Assembly (NCBI GenBank): GCA_035772735.1
Contig: JASDFA010000003.1
Location: 158,341,001-158,405,000, forward strand
DNA from: Datura wrightii
Taxonomy: Eukaryota; Streptophyta; Magnoliopsida; Solanales; Solanaceae
Direction: 5' to 3'
Length of the DNA stretch: 64,000 bases
Below the pieces are notes generated by a model that ran no database searches, had not been told where the DNA came from, and saw only the letters and a program-made list of their open reading frames with translations. Within the stretch, counting starts at the first letter, position 1, and every line of letters starts with the position of its first letter. A program made the translations under genes and the position numbers. Positions 1 through 10,520 of this stretch are shown one piece after another.

Positions 1-792
1 CTGATGTAGTCGGTCTCTCTTCATGGCGGAGATGATCACTGCCCCAACATTAATTTCTAGCCCCTTCATCAGCGCATAAACCAGACAAACTCTATCCCGG
101 GTGACATCAATCATGTGCACCCCCGAGATCAGACACGAGCAAACTATCTTCAACCATATCCACACCTCTCTGTTCATCTGGGAATAGGGAAATGTCTGGT
201 GGTAGCCCTGTTCCTTATGCCTACCCCACCTGGCTATCGATCGAGCTCCACATAAGGTGCGTCTAATATCCGCGTAAGGTGGAGTGATGTTCAGTTGGCG
301 GAGGACATGAGCGTCTGTGTCCCGCGCCCCCAGGATTGCATTTAAATGGTGTGGTTCAAAGGTGACCACCTGCCCTCTGATCTTGATGGTGTGGCTGCAC
401 AAAGTTGGGTTCTAGTTAGCATAGAATTCCCGGATAAGATGGAGATTGCACTCTCTAGGTTCTTCAAAAATGAAGTTTAGCCCAGCAGTGTCAATCCTAT
501 GTAGAATCCGCGGGAATTCATGTTCTAGTGGTTCCCGTGCTATCTGCTCCGCCGAAAAGTACTTGGTTTCCTTGTGTTTGGAATATCATTTCTTCCCCTC
601 ATCTGTCACCCATCTGGTTCCATACTGTTGGCGTTTCCCTTGAGGAACCGCTGGTGCTGCTGGTACTGCTGCCCCGATTCTTATTCTTTTTCTGCTGGCG
701 CCAGATGTGGATGCGCCTTTGCCTTTGTCCTGCCTTCCAGACATTTGTCCTGTGCATTCAAAAACATACAGTGCAAAAGTTATTTGAGCCAT
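1..792 (-). pseudogene. Env-like / 'putative plant transposon protein' ORF of the Athila element (partial)
   Basis: A reading frame opens with ATG at 792; a second in-frame Met lies about 16 codons later, ahead of a basic GRQDKGKG stretch that is the usual start region of this protein in solanaceous elements. The same frame continues to base 1 and beyond, interrupted by TGA at 586-588 and TAG at 412-414. Both positions look like former Trp codons (G-to-A changes). After the basic, Ser/Ala/Pro-rich N terminus comes the globular region, with FEEPRECN-like and HHLNAILG-like segments typical of the plant-transposon domain found downstream of pol in solanaceous Athila elements. No signal peptide or membrane segment is visible in the part present, so 'env-like' reflects position, not shown function. 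Confidence 0.72.
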
Positions 793-1586
793 AGTTGGCT
801 ACGACTAAGGTTGGGCTTAATTTGATCACCCCACACTTAGCCGTTAGCCACAGTCAACACAATTCGACAAAGACATTCATGTTTTGGTTATTTTTTTTAG
901 TTCAGAATTCCCAACATGCTCAGTGCATTCATACAAGTTGATGGAACCATCTCTTTGTACTACTCAGAATTCATACAAAGAATTATGAAATTTTTTCCAT
1001 CGATTCAATTATATAATCATGAGCACTTTACCAAATTGCGCACAACAACCTATGATAATTCTCTATTTACATCCCCTGAAAATCCATCTTCTACCATAGC
1101 ATAATCCACTGCAATCACAATATGTTTCACTTCAAAAAACATGCACAACCCAAAATATCTACATTTTAACTCATTTCTTCTTCTTCCTATTCAATTCTCA
1201 ACCCTAGTTATCAACATCATAAAAATTGTAACAAATCATGCAACTATTGAGTTAATCTACTCACATCGATCATATGAACATCATTAATCCATAACTCAAT
1301 TGATTACAAACTTATTAATCACTTAGAGCAAAGTTTCATCACAAACATGTTCAAGAATCGAAATATTTAGCAATAATGAGAAAAAATTCGAGAACATACC
1401 TTTACTTTGATGAAATCGAAGAAAAAGCAAAGAAATTTGCTCACTAGGTCCGTGGCCCGTTGAGGGAGAAGGGGTTTTGGGGTGTTGGTTGTGGAGGGTG
1501 TGAAGAAATGGGGAAATATTATGGGATTTAGGGTTAAAAAGGGGGTTTTCGCGCGGGTTTACCCAGTGACCCGACGCGAAATACGC

Positions 1587-1764
1587 CTCAACATGTCACG
1601 GAGGTCAGCACGGAGGCCATGCTCCGTGACACGGAGCTATCGTGGAGGCTTACTGGAAATTGTAAAAATTCCGGAATAAGCCTCAACGTGTCACGGAGGG
1701 TACCGCGGAGGCCCTCCTCCGTGACACGGAGCCAACGCGATGGCTCACTGGAAATTTTTCCAAG
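1587..1764 (-). repeat. Two-copy tandem GC-rich CACGGAG/CTCCGTG cassette in env spacer
   Basis: There are two tandem units of roughly 95 and 83 bp (about 1587-1681 and 1682-1764). Each has CCTCAAC, TGTCACGGAG, a second CGGAGGCC, the inverted CTCCGTGACACGGAG, and a CACTGGAAATT-like end. The same word order occurs in the 5' LTR of this element at about 8430-8660. The unit is strongly quasi-palindromic. Confidence 0.75.
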
Positions 1765-1942
1765 TTTTATTTTCTTACCGAAATATTTTCTTTGCGCGTT
1801 TTTGTATTTTGACCCTCTATTTCACCTGAAAATCATCCAACCACAAAAAAATTGTTAGAAATCATAGGTTGCCTCTCAACTATTGCCATCTTCCTTTTTT
1901 TTTCTTTCTTTTATAATCCTAACTACTCTATTACATCACATA

Positions 1943-1967
1943 CATGGGTTGCCTCCCGTGCAGCGCC
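1943..1967 (-). promoter_or_regulatory. Post-integrase RNA hairpin (GGGAGGCAACCC motif)
   Basis: In sense (minus) orientation GGCGCTG is followed by a stem CACGGG / CCCATG around the hexaloop AGGCAA, about 40 nt after the last integrase codon. The second Athila element has the equivalent at 31737-31761 with stem CTTGGG / CCCAAG and the same loop and 5' heptamer. The second stem pair differs in both copies but still pairs (U-A against A-U), which favours an RNA structure. One C/A mismatch is present here. Function unknown. Confidence 0.6.
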
Positions 1968-2000
1968 TGGTTTACCGTCGCGGCTCGACACTGTTCATCC

Positions 2001-3154
2001 TTAATCATCTGCTAAAGTGATAGATGTCTTCTCTCGAATAACGTCTTCACCCCAGTAATGCTTACATCTTTGCCCGTTCACCAAAAATGTGGCACTTTTA
2101 TCCTCTTGCCACAATTCCACTGCCCAGTGTGGGGTCATTCTCACAATTTCAAACGGCCCTGACCACTTGGACCGCAACTTCCCTGGAAAGAGTTTCAACC
2201 TCGAATTGAACAACAACACTCTTTGCCCTGGCTCAAAGATCTGACGCACCATATGCCTGTCGTGCCACCTTTTAGTTTCCTCCTTGTAGCATTTAGCACT
2301 TTCATAGGCGTGCCATCGAAACTCATCTAATTCGCTGAGCTACATCAACCTTTTCTTCCCTGCTAGCTCTGGATCCATATTTATCTTTCTTACGACCCAA
2401 AAAGCTCGATGTTCCAGCTCCACAGGTAGATGACATGCCTTTCCATAAACCAATCTGTACGGAGAGGTCCCAATAGGTGTCTTGTATGCAGTTCTATAAG
2501 CCCACAATGCATCGTCAAGTTTGCTTGCCCAATCAATTCGTTGTGCATTCACTGTCTTCTGTCGAATCTGCTTAATTTCTCTATTTGACACCTCCACTTG
2601 CCCACTAGTTTGGGGATGATACGCTTTCGCTACCTTGTGCCGCACCCCATGCTTAGCTAGCAAGTTCCTGAAACTTGCATTCACAAAATGAGCCCCTCCG
2701 TCACTGATAAAAGCTCGGGGCGTCCCGAACCTGGTGAAAATTTGCTTTTTCACAAATTTCGTCACCACCTTGTTGTCGTTCCTGGGACAAGCTACTGCCT
2801 CAACCCACTAAGACACATATCAACCGCTACCAAGATGTAATGATTACCAAAGGATGGTGGAAGCGGGCCCATGAAGTCTATTCCCCATACATCAAAAACC
2901 TCAACTTCTAATATCTGCTGCAGTGGCATCTCCTGTCTTCTATCAATTGTGCCTGTTCTTTGACATCTATCACACATTTTTACATATTCTATAGCGTCTC
3001 TGAACAGTGTAGGCCAAAAGAAACCTGACTGTAGCACCTTGTGAGCTGTCTGCTCTCCTCCGTGGTGCCCTCCATACAACGATGAGTAATAACTCCTCAG
3101 TACTTCTGCAATCTGGCTTTCTGGGATGCATCGTCTCATCACTTGATCCGGTCC
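2001..3154 (-). pseudogene. Athila integrase domain
   Basis: The C-terminal part of Pol cuts and joins element DNA at the integration site. The HHCC zinc-binding module is visible (GGHHGGEQTAHK then CDRCQR), followed by the DDE core: Asp in WGIDFMGPLP (about 2855), Asp in ISDGGAHF (about 2700), Glu in GQVEVSNREIKQI (about 2580). The C-terminal tail ends in a GPFEIV...YWGED-like segment at 2001. Lesions: a one-base deletion plus TAG near 2805-2820 (frame change) and TAG at 2340-2342. Segments: 3142-2792 in one frame; 2768-2340 and 2252-2001 in another. Confidence 0.85.
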
Positions 3155-4546
3155 CTACTTAAACAGATACGGCTCATCCCACATGTAATACCTGGAATCA
3201 TGTCTCAACTTCTTTCTTTGCTGAGCCGTAGCCTCAGGTGGGTAGACTCCACTTACCAGCAAGTTCACAATATCTGCATACCAAGGGATTTCAGCTTCCC
3301 TTATTACCAAGAGTTGCTCATCTGGGAACTCTTCTTTGATGCTATCCCCTTCCTTCACATGCGAACGACTTTCCAATCGCGATAGGTGATCTGCAACTTG
3401 ATTCTCGCTTCCCTTTCTATCCCGAATATCTAGATCAAACTCTTGTAGAAACAATATCCATCTGATTAGCCTGGGCTTCGCATCCTTCTTGCCAAACAAA
3501 TACCGAATTGCTGCATGATCAGTATATACCACCACTTTCGATCCCACCAGATAGGATCTGAATTTGTCAAATGCAAATACCAATGCTAGCATCTCATTTT
3601 CCGTGACTGTATAATTGACTTGGGCAGCGTCAAGTGTTTTGCTTGCATAATAAATGGAATGAAAAATTTTGTTCCTCCGCTGCCCCAATACAGCTCCTAC
3701 CGCCACGTCACCTACATCACACATCAATTCAAAAGGATGTTCCCAATCCGGAGAAACAAGAATAGGCGCTTCCACCAGCTTCTATTTTAGCTCCTCGAAT
3801 GCTTCTACACAATCCTTGTTAAATTCGAACTTCACCTCTTTCTCTAGCAACTGGCATATCGGTCTAGAAATTTTTGAGAAGTTCTTGATGAACCGTCTGT
3901 AAAACCCATGTCCGAGAAAACTGCGAACACCCTTCACTAACACTGGTGGTGGTAGCTTTTCAATCACCTCAATCTTTGTACGATCTACTTCCAACCCTTT
4001 GTTTGACACCTTATGGCCAAGGACGATACCCTCCTTGACTAATAAATGACACTTCTCCCAGTTGAGCACCAGGTTTGAGTCTTCACGTCGAGCTAACATC
4101 CTGTTAACATTCTGCAGACATGAAGCAAATGAATTACCAAAAACAGAAAAGTCATCCATAAATACCTCAACAAAATCTTCCACCATATCGTGGAAGATCG
4201 CTATCATGCATCTCTGGAATGTGGCTAGTGCATTGCATAGACCAAATGGCATTCGCCTGAAAGCATATGTCCCATAAGGACATGTAAAAGTGGTCTTCTT
4301 CTGATCCTCCAGTGCTATGGCTATTTGATTATAGCCGAAATATCTATCCAGAAAACAATAATACTCCTGACCTGCCAACCTGTCCAAAATCTTATCAATA
4401 AATGGAATAGGATAATGATCTTTCCTCGTGGCCTCATTGAGCTTCCTGTAATCCATGCAAATTCGCCAGCCTGTGACTGTGCGTGTGGGAATCAGCTCAT
4501 TCTTTTCGTTGGTGACCACGGTCATCGCTCCTTTCTTTGGAACACA
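3155..4546 (-). pseudogene. Athila reverse transcriptase and RNase H
   Basis: The RT copies element RNA into DNA and RNase H removes the RNA strand. RT motifs are well preserved: WRICMDYRKLN, PFIDKILDRLAG, MPFGLCNA and the catalytic FMDDFSVFG box near 4150; the thumb carries RSFLGHGFYRRF. RNase H has Asp in LMCDVGD, Glu in TENEMLAL and Asp in VYTDHAAI, then NQVADHLSR. The frame is broken by TAG at 3782-3784 and 3155-3157 and is separated from the upstream part by TAG at 4547-4549. It shares one frame with PR upstream and the first part of integrase downstream, as expected of one polyprotein. Confidence 0.88.
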
Positions 4547-6022
4547 CTAAACTGGGCTAACCCATTCACTATCTGAGATGGGATATACCACACCTGTATC
4601 GAGCCACTTGATTACTTCTTTTCTGACTACATCTTTCATCACCAAGTCCAGCCTCTGCTGATGTTGTACAGTTGGCTTGGATCCTTCTTCCATAAAAATC
4701 CTGTGTGTGCAAAAAGCTGGACTAATTCCTCTGATGTCCGACATCTGCCAACCCATTGCTCTCTTCCGCCTCTTGAGGACCACCAATGCATCTTTCACTT
4801 GTGCATCTGTCAGTTCTGCTGAAATGATGACTAGAAGGGTGTCATCTTCACCCAAAAATACATACTTCAGATGTGGAGGCAATGTCTTTAACTCCAACTT
4901 CGGTGTCTCCTCAATTGATGGCTTTGGCAAGGGTTCCAAGGATCTCTTCAACGGTTCAAAGTCCGACTTCCTGAGAAACCATTTTGGCTCATTCAGAGTC
5001 TGCACCATCTCATATGTAGCACTGTCCACAAAATGATCGAAGCCCACCAAGGCTCTCTCCAATGGGTCCTGTGAGTCAATAATCTGAAGAGTCGATTCCT
5101 GAGTTAGAACACTGATTGCTGATAGATCCTCATAAATGGCCGGTAGCTTCATGGACTTGTACACATCAAAAACCTCTACTTTGTCATGCGCTCTCTTGGT
5201 TAGCTTCCCAGCAGCCACATCAATCAAGGCTCGCCCGGTTGCTAAGAAGGGACGTCCCAAAATAAATGGGACTTCCGCATCCGGCTCAAAATCCAAGATT
5301 ATAAAATCCATGGGGAAGATGAGGGAGCCCACTTGTACTAGCACATCCTCCACAATATCATCAGGTCTGGCCAATGAATGGTCAGATAGCTACAAGATCA
5401 CAATAGTTGGTCTAGGGCTGCCCAGCCCCAACTTCTTGAACACCGATGTCGGCATCAAGTTTATACTTACTCCCAAATCACATAATCCGTAAGCTTGAAT
5501 AGATTGCCCAATTGTAATATGAATAGTAAAGCTCCCAGGATCCTTGAGCTTTGTCGACAATCTATTCTGTATACGGGATGTGCACTCCTCAGTAAGTGCC
5601 ACTGTAACATACTCCATCAATCTGCTTTTGTTTGCTACAATGTCCTTGATGTACTTGGCATATTTCGGCACTCCCTGCAAAACATCAACTAAAGGTAAAT
5701 TAATATGTACCTGTTTCAACACTTCCATGAATTTCTTGAAGCAAGCTTCCTCCTTGTGCTTTTTTAATCTCTGAGGAAACGGGGGCGGTGGTATTTCTAT
5801 CTCAGCTGCCTTTTCCTTCCCCCTCACATCATCATGTTCTTTATCCTTTTCTGCCGCTCCAGGTTGCTGAGGTGGCCTTTCTGGTTCCACCTCCTTGAGT
5901 CGAATTCCACTCCTGGTGGTAACTGCATTGACTTGCTTGGGATTTGGGTCAGTATCGCTTGGTAATCCTCCCCTGGGTCTGGTGTTTTGAGCTCCAGCTA
6001 ACTGTACAAACTGATACTCCAA
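4547..6022 (-). pseudogene. Athila aspartic protease region and Gag-Pol linker
   Basis: The retropepsin-like region has CDLGVSINLMP as the active-site-like turn near 5480 and ends in FILGRPFLATGRALIDV near 5260. This is the protease style of Athila-type elements, in which the usual DSG/DTG is DLG. N-terminal to it is a proline-rich linker with VTTRSG, PPPPFPQRLK and a KFMEVLKQVHINLPL helix. TAG at 5390-5392 interrupts it (expected Gln). The part after the protease leads into the RT N terminus. Gag and Pol look like one former ORF: the frame change at about 6035-6045 is explained by a one-base deletion beside a TAG. Confidence 0.82.
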
Positions 6023-6033
6023 TGCCTTTGTAG

Positions 6034-7353
6034 CTAACTGCTAATTTTCGTGTCAGCCGCTAATTTCACGTAATCAGCCTGCATCTGTGCTTGGTTAGCT
6101 ATTATGGTTTTGAACATATCCTCAATGTTGCTGGGTGGTGGAGGAGGTGCATTGTTTCCTCTATATTGAGACTGAAAATTTTGATTCCCCCCTTGATTTC
6201 TCTGCACGCCCTGATTTGAACTCTGTCCATGATGACTAGTACTCCCCCAAGAAAAATTAGGATGATTCCTCCAATTTGGGTTATAACTGTTGCCATACTG
6301 TTGATTATTATTCCTCTGGAAGTTCCCAAAAAAATTCACCGAGTCTGGATTGGCACCACAACACTCAGCTGAGTGTTCACTACTTTCACATACTTCACAC
6401 AATACCTGATAAACTGCATTGAATGGGGCTTGTGCCTGGATCAAGCTCATACTGCTGAAGTGGGTGTTAAGTTGATTTTGCAGAGCAGCTATCTGTGCAG
6501 CAATAGCTGTAAAACCATCCACCTCAAAGACTCCTGCAGCTTTCCTTGCTCCTCCTCGAGTTGAATCCGCATTCCATTCTGGATTTCCCTGTGAAATACG
6601 GTTTAATAAAGTGTAAAGCTCTTCATAGGTCTTCTCCAATGCCTGCCCACCGGCTGCTGAATCTAACAGAATCTTAGTATGCGGTTCCAAACCCTCAATG
6701 AACGTATGCACCAACACATCATTAGACTGGTGATGATGAGGACCATCCCTTAGCATTGACTTGAACCTCTCCCAAGCCTGATACAAATTCTCACCCTCTC
6801 TCTGTTTGAAACTTAGAATCTGACTTCTAAGTCTAGCTGTCTTCCCTGATGGAAAGAATCGTATCAAAAACTTCTTTGCGAGGTCATCCCAAGTAGTGAT
6901 AGAATTTGGTGGTTCAGCTTTCAACCACCTCTTTGCTTCCCACAACAGTGAGAACGGGGATAATGTAAGCCTCACATAGTCGGATGATACTCCAGCGGGG
7001 ATATAGGTGTCACTTATCTCCAAAAAGTTTTGGAGATGTTGTTGTGGATCTTCATGAGGGAGACCTGTAAATTGCCCGCTGGTGTGCAATAACTGCACCA
7101 TATTCTGCTTGAGTTCGAACCTCCCTCCTGGCTCTAGTCTGCGAATACTGGATGTTACATTATTTGCGTGTGGGATTGCCACTTCGCGGACCGGTCTTAC
7201 TGCCATCTCTTCGTGAACTAAAACTGCCCATATAATCGGTGGATTCTGTTGCTGTTCCAGAATTGCCTGTCTTAGCAACTGCAGCTTCTTCTCTAGAGCT
7301 TCCCTTTTTTGGCGATGAAATTGTCTCTCTGGCTCTATAAATGAATCCACCAA
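6034..7353 (-). pseudogene. Athila Gag
   Basis: The capsid-like protein packages element RNA. The retrotransposon_gag core is clear: LTLSPFSLLWEAKRWLK, WDDLAKKFLIRFFP, SFKQREGENLYQAWERF, HTFIEGLEPHTK. It is followed by a CCHC-type zinc knuckle (CEVCESSEHSAECC, near 6370) and an Asn/Gln/Gly-rich tail. About 440 codons are open; 7353 is a non-ATG codon and the true start, probably some 10-20 codons further right, has no ATG and meets a TGA. It ends at 6034 next to the pol frame, from which a one-base deletion and TAG separate it. Confidence 0.88.
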
Positions 7354-7479
7354 CTCCTTATCTCTTGCCAGTGTTCAGAAAAATTCAGTACCTGCAAGAG
7401 GAAGGCTAAGATCAAGTTGTCAACACTTATATTGAACTTGTAAACTAACACTAAGAAAATTAATTTACCAATTGCCAGT

Positions 7480-7496
7480 CCCCGGCAACGGCGCCA
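7480..7496 (-). other. Primer binding site, tRNA-Asp type
   Basis: On the minus strand TGGCGCCGTTGCCGGGG begins 6 nt after the 5' LTR end. This matches the Asp-tRNA 3' end type used by Athila elements. Confidence 0.85.
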
Positions 7497-7502
7497 AAAA
7501 CT

Positions 7503-8912
7503 TGTTCGGACCAAACTACACGCAAGTGTACGTGGTCGTACAAGTAGTAAAGTGGCTTTATTTCAAGCCAAGTATCGATCCCACAGGGACTGAATTATGA
7601 TAGTAATTATCCTAATTTTTAGTGAACGATATCGCTATGAATGTAGACAACCAAACAAATAATGTTTTATGAGTCACTATTAATAGTTACTAAGAACCTA
7701 AGTAAAGATTATAAATTAAAGTCTGAACAATAGTAATGAACAAGCTGAGGTTAAGGCAAACATGCATGGATGTAATTTATTCAGTAGAATCAGTCAATCT
7801 TCTCTTCGGTTGTTAGTCAGGAATTAATAACCTATGGATTGGATCTTTCGACTCCTCTCCAATTAAAGAATCATGAGACTTACATTACACATTTATGTGA
7901 TGCAAAACCCCATGCTCTAGCCATACATAACAAATTCCATAAATGACTAATATGACATTACAGATATATTTCTATTCTGAACGTAAATCTTCTCTCAATT
8001 TTCTCAACTAAGAAAAGATCATATTCCACCAATTCTCATCTATCCAATTAATTTCCCTTTCAGAATCAAAATTGGACTTCTAAGATATACATTAACATTG
8101 GCCAAACATTAACGTAGTAAAAACAAGAATTGATAGAACAACCATTATAGAGAAGATGAAAACTGAAATAATTAGTAATTACATTCCTCTACAATTATCC
8201 TTGACCTCAGCAAGAGGTGAATTAGTCACTCATTTGTGGATTAAACATCTTCAAACAAGTAGAATTCATACAAGCAATTGAAATTAAAGAGAAAAATGAA
8301 GAGAATTAACCCTAAAAATTCTTCCTCTCAACTGCCTGCTAACCACATTCTTGCTCCACAAATGTTAGATTGTTTAAAATAAAACCTAAGTGTGCTATTT
8401 ATACTAGTGGAAATTTTTTCCAGAATAACAAGCAACGTGGCACGACGTGTATCGCGGAGACTCCCCTCCGTGCCACAGTGCCATCGCGTACCTCCACTGG
8501 GACTTGAGGTTTCAGATAATCACCCTCAGCGTGGCACGGAGTGCATCGCGGAGCATTAGCTCTGTGCCACGGAGGTAACATGTACCTCCACTGGAATTTG
8601 ACATAATTTTCCCTCCTAGGTAGAATGCCTCCGCGATGGTAGCGTGACACGGAGCCATCGCGGAGCTCTTATTTTGGCCAATTTTCCTTGTCAACTTCCA
8701 CTTCTTGCTTTCGAGTCCATTTCCTCACTTCACCAACTTGTAGATTAGCTTCCAAAAATTCCTTCTAAAATGCAAAACAACACTAATCACGTTGGTTAGC
8801 ATAAATTCACATTTACATAAAAATCACATGAGAATGCACACTTAAAAGTAGATAAACAAGTAGAATTGAAGTATTAGAGTATCACTTGGGCATGCAATTC
8901 TGCCCAAGATCA
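7503..8912 (-). repeat. Athila 5' LTR (1,410 bp)
   Basis: The minus strand starts TGATCTTGGGC at 8912 and ends CCGAACA at 7503, directly before the primer site; ends TG/CA. Both termini match the LTR ends of the second Athila element (28425-35869). A TATAAATAG box lies at 8395-8403 on the minus strand. Immediately 5' of it is a duplicated GC-rich CACGGAG-type cassette (about 8430-8660). Confidence 0.85.
8395..8403 (-). promoter_or_regulatory. LTR TATA box
   Basis: TATAAATAG on the minus strand, about 510 bp inside the LTR, in the same relative place as in the LTRs at 29434-29442 and 35365-35373. Confidence 0.65.
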
Positions 8913-9168
8913 ACCGAGAAGATGAATCAATATTGTTACTTTAAGCCGTTTGTTGGTATATATAAAATGACGGGTTCTCTTTTTTACAAAATATAAACTT
9001 GTGGGTGAAATTTTATATTTAAAAAAGTCCATATCATGATTTGGAATTCCAAATCAAGATTTTTTGAGAATTAGGAATTTGATCTCATGATTTGAAATCG
9101 CATGTCCAAACGTTGATTTCATCTCATGATTTCATATCACGAGATGAAATCGCATGTCCAAACGCCTA
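8913..9168. repeat. MITE-like remnant / AT-rich flank
   Basis: There is no ORF. It holds repeated phrases of the type ATGATTTGAAATCGCATGTCCAAACG (about 9085-9165, twice), the tail style of solanaceous non-autonomous hAT-like elements. Ends were not resolved. Confidence 0.35.
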
Positions 9169-9791
9169 CTTAATTTATGCCTCTAGGAAAACATTCTCTA
9201 ACAAGGTTTGCCTAGCAAAATTAAGTCATAATTAAAGATATTTTGTACATAAAATTTCATTAAATGAACTATAAGAGTAAAAATTAAAGAACACCAATTT
9301 GAGGGGTAAAAATTAAAGACAACCTCAAAATAGGGTAGTCCGCACAAAAACTTGAATAAAATCTCACATAAATTGGCCACGACAGCAGTGTCGCCTCCAC
9401 TCTTTCTCTTGTTTCTAACCATCGTTCCCTTTTCCCCATTTTATTTCTTCCGTAGAGCTTCCACCACCACAAAGCTATCAGGTATGATGCTGTCAAATCC
9501 AACAATAAGTTATAAGTTTTAGAGAATTTTCAAGACGTACTTAACAAAGTAATCTAGAGTAGATTTGAGTTTTGGATTTTTCAAGTTTGATAGTTATAAT
9601 TTAAATTGTGTTTTGTTTCAATAGATTCTAAATGCCAAAAGAAGTTCAAAACTTAAATTTGAAATGATGTGCAATAGATTTGAGTTAAATTTCATAAAAA
9701 GCACAAGGAATAAGACGTGGCCAGTTTATATATAATCGTATATATGGGCATATAAACACCTCTCATAATTGTGCACAATATTTGTATATTG
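9169..9791 (+). repeat. Dispersed 0.6-kb repeat, copy A
   Basis: It is alignable over its whole length with 26628-27240 in the same orientation, from CTTAATTTATGC to CAATATTTGTATATTGA. Copy A has an extra internal duplicated stretch near 9295-9320. There is no LTR or TIR signature. It includes a C/T-rich leader-like part (9390-9480). Class unknown. Confidence 0.7.
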
Positions 9792-9971
9792 AGGGGTTGT
9801 TTGGCTACGGGTTAGAATTTAGCAGGTATTAGTAATACATAGATTAGTTATGAGAAAATTCATGCATTATTTTATGCAGAGATTAGTTGTGCAGGTTTTA
9901 GTTATTAATGTATTAGTTATGTAGAAATTAGTTATACAAGTATTGGTTATATAGGTATTATTTATGTAGGG
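9792..9971 (+). repeat. Solanaceous MITE fragment truncated by LTR insertion
   Basis: It starts GGGGTTGTTTGGC and carries repeated ATTAGTTATGCAG-like words, the style of a common solanaceous hAT-type MITE. It is cut at 9971/9972, where the outer Tekay LTR begins. Confidence 0.45.
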
Positions 9972-10520
9972 TGTTACGAACCAAGTGTCTATGATTGGCA
10001 CCCACACTATTTACCCTGGTGGGCGAACTAACATGTCCCAACTTGTTCATACATTTGCTTCATTCAAGCCGTTTAATAAGCGCTCATAAAATAAAGAAGG
10101 CGGAAGTATTATAAAAATGAAGGAATCACTAGCAACATATTACATAAATATCTCAAGAACTGAAAGTTATCATATTGAGGACATCTACTTAGTCAAAATA
10201 TAAGAGGAATAACAAGAGATAAATAAATCCATTCCGAACAAAAGACATTTCATTAGAAAGGAACAACATCAACTCGGAGAATCATCTCACCCTTGGATGC
10301 CTTGCAACAACTACTACAAATGGGGTTGAGAGGAACTTCTTGGATCACTGTCTGCACTCAGAAAAGAAGTGCATGAGTAGTATCAGTATGACGTATGTAC
10401 TAATAGGCATCATTGGCCAACCTTAATTAATAATGGATATGCAAGAGAAACAACAACATAATTTCACGAACATAGTCAATTATTGCATAACTCTATTTCT
10501 ACCATTATTTAGAATAAAAT
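9972..10520 (-). repeat. Terminal piece of outer Tekay 3' LTR
   Basis: It starts TGTTACGAACC on the plus strand (LTR end ...CA on minus), directly after the truncated MITE. It has no ORF and ends at the AAAAT target duplication of the solo LTR at 10521. Confidence 0.45.

Larger units (their letters stand above)
793..2000. other. Non-coding spacer between integrase and env-like ORF
   Basis: There is no supported ORF. In element (minus) orientation it holds a hairpin just after the pol stop (1943-1960), a tandem GC-rich CACGGAG cassette (1587-1764), an AT-rich TATA-like patch near 1505-1525, a C/T-rich leader-like stretch, a consensus-like splice donor at 1399, about 500 bp of AT-rich DNA, and a polypurine-like AAGTGTGGGG at 829-838 just before the env-like ATG. 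The layout resembles a promoter, leader and intron ahead of the env-like ORF. That function is inferred. Confidence 0.6.
1..8912 (-). mobile_element. Athila-lineage Ty3/gypsy retrotransposon, 3' end cut by window
   Basis: Read on the minus strand the order is 5' LTR (7503-8912), tRNA-Asp-type primer site, Gag, protease, reverse transcriptase/RNase H, integrase, about 1.2 kb of non-coding spacer, then an env-like ORF that leaves the window at base 1. Gene order, primer type, Gag-PR style and the env-like ORF fit the Athila lineage. The 3' LTR is not in the window: the LTR-start motif matching 8895-8912 does not recur at the left. At least seven nonsense codons and two frameshifts show that it is dead. 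Family assignment is by recognition and is not searched. Confidence 0.88.

Noticed and set aside
1482..1858. Two ORFs (65 and 79 codons) in the Athila spacer
   Set aside because: They read the tandem CACGGAG cassette; no domain and antisense to the element.
793..2000. Spacer taken as the missing 3' LTR of the first Athila element
   Set aside because: It has a similar GC-rich cassette, but the LTR ends seen at 7503 and 8912 are absent and the env-like ORF follows.
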